A stretch of 10,044 nt of DNA, from positions 1 through 10,044 of the forward strand of contig DATIOF010000190.1 in assembly GCA_035473395.1 (NCBI GenBank), written 5' to 3'. Below, one piece after another: positions 1-5,831 of the stretch. A program made the position numbers and the translations under genes. Origin of the DNA: AC-32 sp035473395. GTDB lineage: Bacteria; Actinomycetota; Thermoleophilia; Gaiellales; Gaiellaceae. The notes under the pieces are model-generated. The model was not told the origin of the DNA, did not search any database, and saw nothing but the letters and a program-made list of their open reading frames with translations. Every line of letters starts with the position of its first letter. Within the stretch, counting starts at the first letter, position 1.

Positions 1-447
1 CAACTGCTCCACCTCGAGTCCGACGATCCCGACAAGGACATCTCCGTCTACATCAACTCGCCGGGCGGTGACGTGTACGCAGGTCTCGCGATCTACGACA
101 CGATGACCTTCGTCAAGCCCGACATCCGCACGATCTGCGTCGGGACGGCGATGTCGATGGGCTCAGTGCTCCTCGCCGCAGGCACGAAGGGCAAGCGCAC
201 CGCGCTGCCGAACGCAAAGATCCTGATCCACCAGGTCTGGACGGGGCAGTTCGGCGGCCAGGCCTCCGACGTCGAGATCCGAGCGCGCGAGGTGCTCGAC
301 CTGAAGAAGCGCGTCGAGCAGATCCTGGCCGACCACACCGGCCAGCCGCTCGAGCGCGTCGCGGCCGATACCGACCGCGACCACTTCATGACCGCGTCCG
401 AGGCGGTCGAGTACGGGCTGATCGACGAGGTGATCACGAGTCGGTGA
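1..447 (+). CDS. clpP: ATP-dependent Clp protease proteolytic subunit ClpP (5' end outside window)
   Basis: This is the C-terminal 148 residues of the serine peptidase that forms the barrel of the Clp protease; it degrades unfolded or tagged proteins fed by ClpX/ClpC ATPases in the cytoplasm. The frame is open from base 1 and ends at TGA 445-447. The fragment begins inside the family's QLL-x-LE segment and contains YINSPGG. The catalytic Ser sits in GTAMSMG (codon 154-156), the His in ILIHQ (229-231) and the Asp as the last residue of DTDRD (379-381), so the triad is intact. The ending EAVEYGLIDEVI is typical of ClpP. Roughly 45-60 N-terminal residues lie upstream of the window. Actinomycetota often carry two clpP copies; this fragment does not show which one this is. 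A tRNA gene starts 30 bp downstream. Confidence 0.97.
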   Translation, partial: QLLHLESDDPDKDISVYINSPGGDVYAGLAIYDTMTFVKPDIRTICVGTAMSMGSVLLAAGTKGKRTALPNAKILIHQVWTGQFGGQASDVEIRAREVLDLKKRVEQILADHTGQPLERVAADTDRDHFMTASEAVEYGLIDEVITSR

Positions 448-476
448 GCCTGCCTCGGCGCTAGGCTGGGCCCGGT

Positions 477-549
477 GCCGGAGTAGCTCAGCTGGTAGAG
501 CACTGGTTTTGTAAACCAGCGGTCGTGGGTTCGAGTCCCACCTCCGGCT
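477..549 (+). tRNA. tRNA-Thr (anticodon TGT)
   Basis: A complete cloverleaf can be folded by eye. The acceptor stem is GCCGGAG (477-483) with CTCCGGC (542-548), and the D stem is GCTC/GAGC. The anticodon stem is CTGGT/ACCAG around loop TTTGTAA, with anticodon TGT at 510-512. A five-base variable region (520-524) follows, and the T stem is GTGGG/CCCAC around TTCGAGT. The discriminator base is T549, and the 3' CCA is not encoded. It reads ACA and probably other ACN threonine codons. A TAGGCT hexamer at 462-467, about 9 bases before the mature 5' end, could be a -10 box, but no good -35 box is seen, so co-transcription with clpP is also possible. Confidence 0.97.
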
Positions 550-613
550 CTCCCCGAATCCGATCGGCGCTCCCCGCGGTACGCACCAGAGGGGAATCCG
601 AAAGGAGCGTGGG

Positions 614-1687
614 ATGAAAGGTCTTCGTTTCGCCAAACGTCCGAGGGTCCTGACGATTGGCGTGCTTGCCGTCGGGGCCGCACTGGCAGTCGTGTCACCG
701 CTCGCCGCCGGGCTGCCGACGACGTTTCACGTCACGCGGCTGGTCTCGGACCAGCCGGGAGCCGCGCAGCCGCCCGACCCGGATCTCGTCAATGCCTGGG
801 GCCTCGTCTCCGGGCCGACCACACCGTGGTGGGTGTCGGACAACGGCACGAACAAGTCAACGCTGTACCGCGGTTCCGACGGACAGAAGCAGGGACTCGT
901 GGTCACCGTCGCCGGCGGGCCAACCGGCACCGTCTTCAACAGCACGGCCGGATTCGTGCTGCCGTCGGGCGGCAAGGCCCTATTCCTGTTCGACACCGAG
1001 AACGGCCTGGTCCGAGCCTGGAACGGCGCGCAGGGGACGACGGCGATCAGAGTCGCCGACAGGTCGGACGTCGATGCGGTCTACAAGGGCCTCGCGCTCG
1101 CCAACACGCCGGCGGGCCCGCGGCTGTTCGCGGCCGACTTCCACAACAAGCGGATCGACGTCTTCGACACCAACTTCACGCTCGTGCCGAACAGCGGCTT
1201 CGTCGACCCATCGTTGCCGCACCGGTTCGCTCCGTTCAACGTGCAGGTGATCGGGACCCGCGTGTTCGTGGCCTACGCGAAGCAGGACGACCAGGGCAAG
1301 GACGAGGAGCCCGGCCCGGGCAAGGGCTTCGTCGACGTCTATGACCTCTCGGGCAACCTGCTCGGCAGCCTCGACGACGGTCGCGGCCAGCTCAATGCCC
1401 CGTGGGGGCTCGCCGTCGCGCCGCCGACGTTCGGCACGTTTGCGGGTGACCTGCTCGTCGGCAACTTCGGCGACGGGCTCATCAACGCCTATCGCGAGGA
1501 CTCGCCGAACCACTTCGTCCACGACGGAAAGATCCGCGGCGCGGACAACCGACCGCTCGCGATCGACGGGCTCTGGGCGCTGCAGTTCGGCCAGGGCGGC
1601 AACAACGGGCCGGCGGGCACGCTGTTCTTCACCGCCGGTCCGGCCGGAGAGTCGCAGGGGCTCTTCGGTCAGATCAACCCGAACTAG
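614..1687 (+). CDS. Exported TIGR03118 family protein, beta-propeller-like
   Basis: This is a 357-residue secreted protein of unknown function. The ATG at 614 is preceded by AAAGGAG (601-607) at six bases, a strong Shine-Dalgarno. Residues 1-33 form a signal peptide: a basic start (KGLRFAKRPR), a hydrophobic core, then SPLAAG. The mature part has the hallmarks I associate with TIGR03118: LVSDQPGAA near 43, LVNAWGL near 58, WWVSDNGTNKSTLY at 72-85, and the closing FFTAGPAGESQGLFGQI at 338-354. Repeated G-x-L-x-V/F-G-N-F and D-V-Y/F-D-L segments suggest NHL/SMP30-like beta-propeller blades. Some family members elsewhere carry a PEP-CTERM sorting tail, but this one stops at INPN with no transmembrane or LPXTG tail, so it is probably released or held non-covalently. 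There is no cysteine. It is followed at once by a strong hairpin and a convergent gene. Substrate and activity are unknown. Confidence 0.85.
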   Translation: MKGLRFAKRPRVLTIGVLAVGAALAVVSPLAAGLPTTFHVTRLVSDQPGAAQPPDPDLVNAWGLVSGPTTPWWVSDNGTNKSTLYRGSDGQKQGLVVTVAGGPTGTVFNSTAGFVLPSGGKALFLFDTENGLVRAWNGAQGTTAIRVADRSDVDAVYKGLALANTPAGPRLFAADFHNKRIDVFDTNFTLVPNSGFVDPSLPHRFAPFNVQVIGTRVFVAYAKQDDQGKDEEPGPGKGFVDVYDLSGNLLGSLDDGRGQLNAPWGLAVAPPTFGTFAGDLLVGNFGDGLINAYREDSPNHFVHDGKIRGADNRPLAIDGLWALQFGQGGNNGPAGTLFFTAGPAGESQGLFGQINPN

Positions 1688-1695
1688 GGAGAGCA

Positions 1696-1728
1696 GGGCG
1701 GCGCGCGCCCTAGCGGCGCGCGCCGCCC
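1696..1728. terminator. Perfect 14-bp GC hairpin between convergent genes
   Basis: GGGCGGCGCGCGCC (1696-1709) is followed by a five-base loop (1710-1714) and its exact reverse complement (1715-1728). It begins 9 bp after the TIGR03118 gene stop. The loop holds the TAG stop of the convergent glycosyltransferase gene (1710-1712), and the right arm encodes that gene's last residues. There is no T-tract on either strand, so it is not a textbook intrinsic terminator. Such hairpins are common transcript ends in high-GC bacteria, and this one could serve both directions. Confidence 0.7.
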
Positions 1729-2972
1729 ACTGTCTCGATCAGGTCGGCCGCGCGGACCGTGCCGGGCTGCGCCCGGAGCCGCCGCGAGGCCGCTTCCAGC
1801 CGTGGGTGCTCGGCGGCGAGCAGCCGCTCGATCGCCGCGTGCAGCTCGCCGTCCTCGAACTCGTAGGTCGGTAGCCGCACCCCGAAAGCGGCCTCCTCGA
1901 CCCGCTGCGCGTTGTCGTACTGGTCCCAGAAGAGCGGCAGCACGACCATCGGCTTGCCGAAGTGGATCGACTCGGTGACCGTGTTGTTGCCACCGTGGGT
2001 AATCACGAGGTCGACCTGCGGCAGGATCGCCGGCTGGGGGAGGAACTCGGCGCCCGTCATGTTTGGCGCGAGCGCGATCGAGTCGTGCTGCGGACCCTTG
2101 CTGACGATGTAGCGGTGCGGCGTCTCGGCGAGCGCGGCGACCAGACGGTTCATCAGCTCCACGTCCGCCGAGCCGAGGCTGCCGAGGCTGACGTAGACGA
2201 GCGCGCCCTCGCCGGCCGGGGGCGCGAACGCCTCGTCCACGCTTCGCACACATGAGTCGAGCCGCTGCCAGCGCTCCCCGAGCGGGCGTGAGCGCTCGTA
2301 GTCGGCCTCGGCGGGATAGAGGTAGAGGTTCAGGAACGGCGATTCGTGGACGAATTCGAGCTCCGGCAGCGGCGGAGCGCCACGCTCCTCGCAGAAGGCC
2401 GAGAACTCGCGCTGCAGCGGCTCGTGCAGCTCGCGGTAGCGCCCGCGAAACTCGTCCCACTCCGACGAGTCGTGGGTCGGGTACCCGGAGAAGACCGGCG
2501 GCAGCGCCGGGTCCTTCAGCTCGAGCGGGTTGCACGAGACGATCCGCACCCAGGGCCGGCCCGAGGCGAGGACGGCCGGGAAGCCGACCACGTTGTCCTG
2601 GACGATGACGTCGGGCTCGAGCTCGCCGAAGATCTCCCGCAGCCGGTCGTCGACATAGCGCGCGCCGTCGACGAGCTCCTGCCAGACGGGGAGGACGAAC
2701 GTCTCGAGCTGGTCGATCGTCGGCTTGCGGAACTCGGGCGCGGTGTCGCGGACGAAGTCCTTCCAGAATTGGCCTGGCGCCTCCTCGACCTCGGGCGGAG
2801 GCTTGAGGCGCATCAGCGCCTCCTCGAAGCCCTGCGCCTCGAGCGTGCCGGCAAAGGACTCCTCGACCACGAACACGACCCGCTCGCCGCGCTCGAGCAG
2901 GACGCGGCCGATCCCGACGCAGTTGTTCGTCGGGCCGAAGGCTCCTTCAGGGAAGAAGACGTACGTGCTCAA
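1710..2972 (-). CDS. GT1 (MGT/UGT-like) glycosyltransferase with Pro in place of the catalytic His
   Basis: This is a predicted 420-residue soluble GT-B fold enzyme that would move a sugar from a nucleotide-sugar to a small acceptor. The C-terminal donor-binding half is clear. It has a VYVSLGSLG strand opening and FLPQPAILPQVDLVITHGG, followed by NNTVTES and WDQYDNAQRVEE. Together these resemble the PSPG-type signature of the GT1/macrolide glycosyltransferase family; the THGG His is near residue 326. The N-terminal half starts TYVFFPEGAFGPTNN. Aligned by eye to the family pattern A-x-G-H-V-N-P, it has Pro14 where the usual catalytic base His stands. The TTG start at 2972 is chosen because the protein begins there as the family does and because TTGA overlaps the upstream TGA stop by four bases. 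No Shine-Dalgarno is seen, so translation probably depends on coupling to the PLP-enzyme gene. A longer same-frame extension to 3323 lies wholly inside that gene and is rejected. The natural acceptor cannot be told. Confidence 0.85.
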   Translation of the reverse strand: MSTYVFFPEGAFGPTNNCVGIGRVLLERGERVVFVVEESFAGTLEAQGFEEALMRLKPPPEVEEAPGQFWKDFVRDTAPEFRKPTIDQLETFVLPVWQELVDGARYVDDRLREIFGELEPDVIVQDNVVGFPAVLASGRPWVRIVSCNPLELKDPALPPVFSGYPTHDSSEWDEFRGRYRELHEPLQREFSAFCEERGAPPLPELEFVHESPFLNLYLYPAEADYERSRPLGERWQRLDSCVRSVDEAFAPPAGEGALVYVSLGSLGSADVELMNRLVAALAETPHRYIVSKGPQHDSIALAPNMTGAEFLPQPAILPQVDLVITHGGNNTVTESIHFGKPMVVLPLFWDQYDNAQRVEEAAFGVRLPTYEFEDGELHAAIERLLAAEHPRLEAASRRLRAQPGTVRAADLIETVGGARR

Positions 2973-3925
2973 GCCAGGGCTTGCTCGAGGTCGGCCCAGA
3001 GCTCGTCCACGTCCTCGAGGCCGACGCTCAGGCGCAGCAGGCCCGGCGGCACACGCGCGCCCTCCCAGCGCGCGCGTGACTCCAGCACCGACTCGACGCC
3101 GCCGAGGCTGGTCGCGTTCTTGATCGTCCGCAGCGAGACCTCGACCTTGCGCGCGGCCTCGGCCCCGTCGACGTCGAAGGAGAGCAGGCCGCCGAAGCCC
3201 GGATAGCGGACGAGCTCGACCGCCGGGTGAGCGCGCAGCCGCTCGGCGAGCTCGGTCGCGCTCGCGGTGTGGCGCTCCATTCGCACTCGCAACGTCTTCA
3301 GCGACCGCGAGAGCAGCCAGCACGGATCGGGCGCGGCGACGATCCCGGTGCGACCGCGGAACTCGCGCAGCCGCTCCGCGTCCTCGGCCGACCCGCAGGC
3401 GACTGCTCCGAGCAGCACGTCGTGATGGCCGCCGAGGTATTTCGTCGCGCTGTGGAGCGCGAAGTCGGCTCCGGCCTCGAGCGGGCGCAGGTAGACGGGC
3501 GTCGCGGCGGTCGAGTCGACCACCACCCGCGCGGGCGAGGCGACGGCGGCCTCGAGGTCGGGCATCGTTAGGAACGGGTTCGAAGGCGCCTCGAGCCAGA
3601 CGAGGTCGACGCCGTCGGGCGGCGGGCCGGTCTGGTCGAACTCGACATGCCGCACGCCCCAGCGCTCGAGCGCGTCGAAGAGCACCCCCGTGCCGTAGTA
3701 GCCGCCCTCGGCGAGCGCGATCGTCTGACCCGGCTCCAGCAGACCGAGCACCAGTGCCGTCGTCGCACCCGCGCCGGAGGGGAAGAGGAGCGCCTCGCCG
3801 CCCTCGAGCTCCGCCAGCTTCGCCTCCGCCGCAAGCCCGTTCGGGTGGGCGTAGCGCTGGTAGTACAGCTCGCCGGCCTGGGCGTCGCGGTAGGGCCAGA
3901 TGGTCGAGCGGTCGAGCGGCTCCAC
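2969..3925 (-). CDS. Cys/Met metabolism PLP-dependent enzyme (trans-sulfuration family), short N-terminus
   Basis: This is a 318-residue fold-type I PLP enzyme of the cystathionine gamma-synthase/gamma-lyase, methionine gamma-lyase and O-acylhomoserine sulfhydrylase family. The Schiff-base lysine is K162 in SATKYLGGH. D137 in VVDST should contact the PLP ring nitrogen. Y22-x-R24 matches the phosphate-binding YxR of the family. EAPSNP (112-117), SLGGVES (273-279) and the carboxylate-binding Arg in LRLSVGLED (near 298) are present. The usual length is about 380-400 residues; the shortfall is at the N-terminus, where about 40 residues before YxR are missing. The frame stays open only to a stop at 3982-3980, with no ATG, GTG or TTG beyond 3925. 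GTG at 3925 is therefore the best start. It has no Shine-Dalgarno, but a TAGAGT hexamer (3938-3933) lies seven bases before it, suggesting a leaderless mRNA. Position next to the sulfate importer supports a sulfur amino acid role. Which reaction (elimination, replacement, synthase or lyase) cannot be decided from the sequence. Confidence 0.88.
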   Translation of the reverse strand: MEPLDRSTIWPYRDAQAGELYYQRYAHPNGLAAEAKLAELEGGEALLFPSGAGATTALVLGLLEPGQTIALAEGGYYGTGVLFDALERWGVRHVEFDQTGPPPDGVDLVWLEAPSNPFLTMPDLEAAVASPARVVVDSTAATPVYLRPLEAGADFALHSATKYLGGHHDVLLGAVACGSAEDAERLREFRGRTGIVAAPDPCWLLSRSLKTLRVRMERHTASATELAERLRAHPAVELVRYPGFGGLLSFDVDGAEAARKVEVSLRTIKNATSLGGVESVLESRARWEGARVPPGLLRLSVGLEDVDELWADLEQALA

Positions 3926-3932
3926 GGCGAGG

Positions 3933-3961
3933 ACTCTAGTGAGGCGCCGGTTCCGAGTTGA
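3933..3961 (-). promoter_or_regulatory. Candidate promoter of the PLP-enzyme/glycosyltransferase pair
   Basis: Read on the minus strand, TAGAGT (3938-3933) fits the TANNNT -10 pattern and ends seven bases before the GTG at 3925, the spacing expected when transcription starts at or next to the start codon. Seventeen bases upstream is TCAACT (3961-3956), a poor -35 match (3 of 6). That hexamer overlaps the -35 box of the divergent sbp promoter, so the two promoters would sit back to back. Confidence 0.4.
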
Positions 3962-3986
3962 CGCTGTCCGCTTCCTTACCTAATCT
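3958..3986 (+). promoter_or_regulatory. Sigma70-type promoter of the sulfate importer operon
   Basis: TTGACG (3958-3963), a 17-bp spacer and TAATCT (3981-3986) form a near-consensus housekeeping promoter. It is the best one in the only sizeable intergenic gap of the locus. It would start transcription near 3993, giving a leader of about 35 bases before the sbp ATG at 4028. The leader holds a strong Shine-Dalgarno, AAGGAG at 4017-4022. No riboswitch fits in so short a leader. Confidence 0.65.
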
Positions 3987-4020
3987 CCATCAACTCCGTG
4001 GACAAGCTTGGGAGATAAGG
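3979..4020. repeat. Interrupted inverted repeat across the sbp -10 box and ribosome site
   Basis: CCTAATCTCC (3979-3988) and GGAGATAAGG (4011-4020) are reverse complements with one mismatch, separated by 22 bases. The first arm covers the predicted -10 box and the second runs into the Shine-Dalgarno. Because arm one lies before the predicted transcription start, an RNA hairpin is unlikely. A protein operator is possible, but arms of this quality can arise by chance in a 100-bp region. Confidence 0.25.
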
Positions 4021-4027
4021 AGAACCA

Positions 4028-5008
4028 ATGAAGATCATTTGGATCGCTTTGCTCGGTGTCGGGTTACTGGCCAGCTCGGCGGCCGGCGCCTCGAAGGGCG
4101 GGTCGGTCGCGCTCGTGGCGTATTCGACGCCGAAGGACGCGTACGGCCAGATCATCTCGGCGTTCCAGAAGACCTCGGCCGGGAACGGCAGCAGCTTCTC
4201 GCAGTCCTACGGCGCCTCCGGTGACCAGGCCCGATCCGTAGCGGCCGGTCTGAAGGCGGACGTCGTCGCGCTCTCGCTCGACCCCGACATCAACATGCTC
4301 GTCGGGAAGGGGCTCGTCCCGAAGAACTGGGCCGCGAACGCGCACAAGGGGATCGTCTCCGACTCGGTGGTGGTCTTCGTCGTGCGCGACGGCAACCCGA
4401 AGCACATCAAGGGCTGGGGCGACCTGATCAAGCCGGGCGTTCAGGTGATCACGCCGAACCCGTTCACCTCGGGCGGCGCGCGCTGGAACGTGATGGCGGC
4501 CTACGGCGCCGAGCGCAAGGCCGGCAAGACGGACAAGCAGGCGATCGCCTACCTCTACAAGTTCTTCAAGCACGTCCCCGTGCAGCCCGACAGCGCGCGC
4601 ACTGCGCTGCAGATCTTCGCGCAGGGCAAGGGCGACGTGCTCATCACCTACGAGAACGAGGCGATCTACGCGGAGAAGAAGGGCGTGCACACCGAGTACA
4701 AGACGCCGAAGAGCACGCTCCTGATCGAAACGCCCGTCGCGCTGACCAACAGCGGCCTGAGGAACCCGGCCGCCAAGGCGTTCTACAGGTACCTCTGGTC
4801 GTCGACTGCGCAGAAGGCGTTCGCCGCGCAGGGGTACCGGCCCGTTCTCAAGAGCGCCGCCGGGGGCCATCGCTTCTACAAACCCCCCGGCCTCTTCACG
4901 ATCGACACGGCCAAGCTCGGGCTGAACGGGTGGACGAGGGTGAACAAGCGCTTCTTCCAGCCCAGCACGGGAATCGTGGCGAAGATCGAAAAGTCGCTTG
5001 GCCAGTAG
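4028..5008 (+). CDS. sbp: Sulfate ABC transporter, extracytoplasmic sulfate-binding protein
   Basis: This 326-residue protein binds sulfate outside the membrane and delivers it to the CysT/CysW permease. The ATG follows AAGGAG with five bases between. Residues 1-21 are a signal peptide (MKIIWIALLGVGLLASSAAGA) with an A-G-A signal peptidase I site and no lipobox cysteine. The Sbp/CysP family motifs are QSYGASGDQARSV (59-71; usual form SHGGSGKQARAV), LKADVVALSLDPDI (75-88), and the ligand-pocket segment TPNPFTSGGARWN (142-154). The protein contains no cysteine at all, fitting the known low sulfur-amino-acid content of sulfate-binding proteins. It is the first gene of the operon, and its end overlaps cysT by 11 bp. 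Thiosulfate may also be a ligand, as in CysP. Length is normal for the family. Confidence 0.93.
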   Translation: MKIIWIALLGVGLLASSAAGASKGGSVALVAYSTPKDAYGQIISAFQKTSAGNGSSFSQSYGASGDQARSVAAGLKADVVALSLDPDINMLVGKGLVPKNWAANAHKGIVSDSVVVFVVRDGNPKHIKGWGDLIKPGVQVITPNPFTSGGARWNVMAAYGAERKAGKTDKQAIAYLYKFFKHVPVQPDSARTALQIFAQGKGDVLITYENEAIYAEKKGVHTEYKTPKSTLLIETPVALTNSGLRNPAAKAFYRYLWSSTAQKAFAAQGYRPVLKSAAGGHRFYKPPGLFTIDTAKLGLNGWTRVNKRFFQPSTGIVAKIEKSLGQ

Positions 5009-5831
5009 CACCGCCGCTCTCGAGCGCCCCGCCGGCGCGGGCTGGGCTCGCGCCGGCGGCGGTCTCGCCCGCGGGTTTGTCACCGCCTACCTGAGCCTGG
5101 TCGTCTTGCTGCCGCTGGCGGCGCTCGTCTGGAGCGCACGGGGCGGAGGGCTCGCCGAGTTCTGGCACCAGGCGACCGAGCCCGAGGCGATCGCGGCCCT
5201 GAAGCTGACGCTCGGCGTGGCCGCGGCCTGCGCCGTGGTCAACGCCGTTGCCGGCACCGCCACGGCCTGGGTGCTTGTCCGCGATCGCTTCCCCGGCAAG
5301 GGCCTCGTCGACTCCGTCATCGACCTGCCGTTCGCCCTACCGACGATCGTCGCCGGCCTGACGCTCCTGGCGCTGTACGGGCCCGGTGGCCCGTTCGGGA
5401 TCGACGTCGCCTTCACGCGCGTCGGGATCCTGATGGCGCTGCTCTTCGTGACGCTGCCGTTCGTGGTGCGCGCGGTGCAGCCGGTGCTGATCGAGCTCGA
5501 CGAGGACATGGAGGACGCGGCGGCCTCGCTCGGGGCGCGGCCGATCGGCGTCTTTCGGAAGATCGTCTTCCCGAATCTGCTGCCGGCGGTGCTTTCCGGC
5601 GTCGCGCTGGCGTTCGCACGCGCGGTCGGCGAGTTCGGCGCGGTCGTGCTCATCTCCGGGAACATCCCCTTCAAGACCGAGGTCTCATCGGTCTACATCT
5701 TCGGGCAACTTCAGTCGGGCAACGGGAGCGGCGCGGCGGCAGTTTCGGTGCTGTTGCTGGCGATCTCGCTCGCCGTGCTGCTGGCGATCGGCGGCGTCCG
5801 CCGCTGGAGGACGAGGTACGACCGTGTCTAG
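4998..5831 (+). CDS. cysT: Sulfate ABC transporter permease CysT
   Basis: This is a 277-residue inner-membrane permease (also called CysU) that pairs with CysW to form the sulfate channel. About six hydrophobic segments are visible: near 27-46, 68-93, 108-127, 142-163, 196-220 and 247-266. The cytoplasmic EAA loop that docks on the ATPase is at about 172-191 (EDAAASLGARPIGVFRKIVF). GEFGAVVLISGNIPFKTEV (211-229) is characteristic of sulfate permeases. The start is TTG at 4998, inside the end of sbp (11-bp overlap); no earlier alternative fits and no strong Shine-Dalgarno is present, so coupled translation is likely. It holds the only cysteine of the four importer proteins (residue 78). The 3' end overlaps cysW by 8 bp. 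Confidence 0.93.
   Translation: MASSTAALERPAGAGWARAGGGLARGFVTAYLSLVVLLPLAALVWSARGGGLAEFWHQATEPEAIAALKLTLGVAAACAVVNAVAGTATAWVLVRDRFPGKGLVDSVIDLPFALPTIVAGLTLLALYGPGGPFGIDVAFTRVGILMALLFVTLPFVVRAVQPVLIELDEDMEDAAASLGARPIGVFRKIVFPNLLPAVLSGVALAFARAVGEFGAVVLISGNIPFKTEVSSVYIFGQLQSGNGSGAAAVSVLLLAISLAVLLAIGGVRRWRTRYDRV

Noticed and set aside
447..467. Short inverted repeat AGCCT...AGGCT after clpP as a terminator
   Set aside because: It has only five base pairs, an 11-base loop and no T-run; it could be chance and is too weak to annotate.
556..601. Direct repeat GAATCCGA (556-563 and 594-601) after the tRNA as an attachment-site remnant
   Set aside because: It is only eight bases and does not duplicate the tRNA 3' end; no integrase or mobile gene is nearby.
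2346..3206. Long plus-strand open frame of 286 codons opposite the glycosyltransferase and PLP-enzyme genes
   Set aside because: Its translation is low-complexity Arg/Ala/Glu-rich with no family pattern, and the minus strand codes for two clear enzymes. Such mirror frames are usual in GC-rich DNA.
2973..3323. In-frame N-terminal extension of the glycosyltransferase
   Set aside because: It would lie entirely within the PLP-enzyme gene, is Arg/Ala-rich, and the fold's first strand begins right at the TTG at 2972.
4064..5083. Long minus-strand open frame (339 codons) opposite sbp
   Set aside because: The composition is Arg/Val/Asp-rich without motifs, and the plus strand is an unambiguous sulfate-binding protein.
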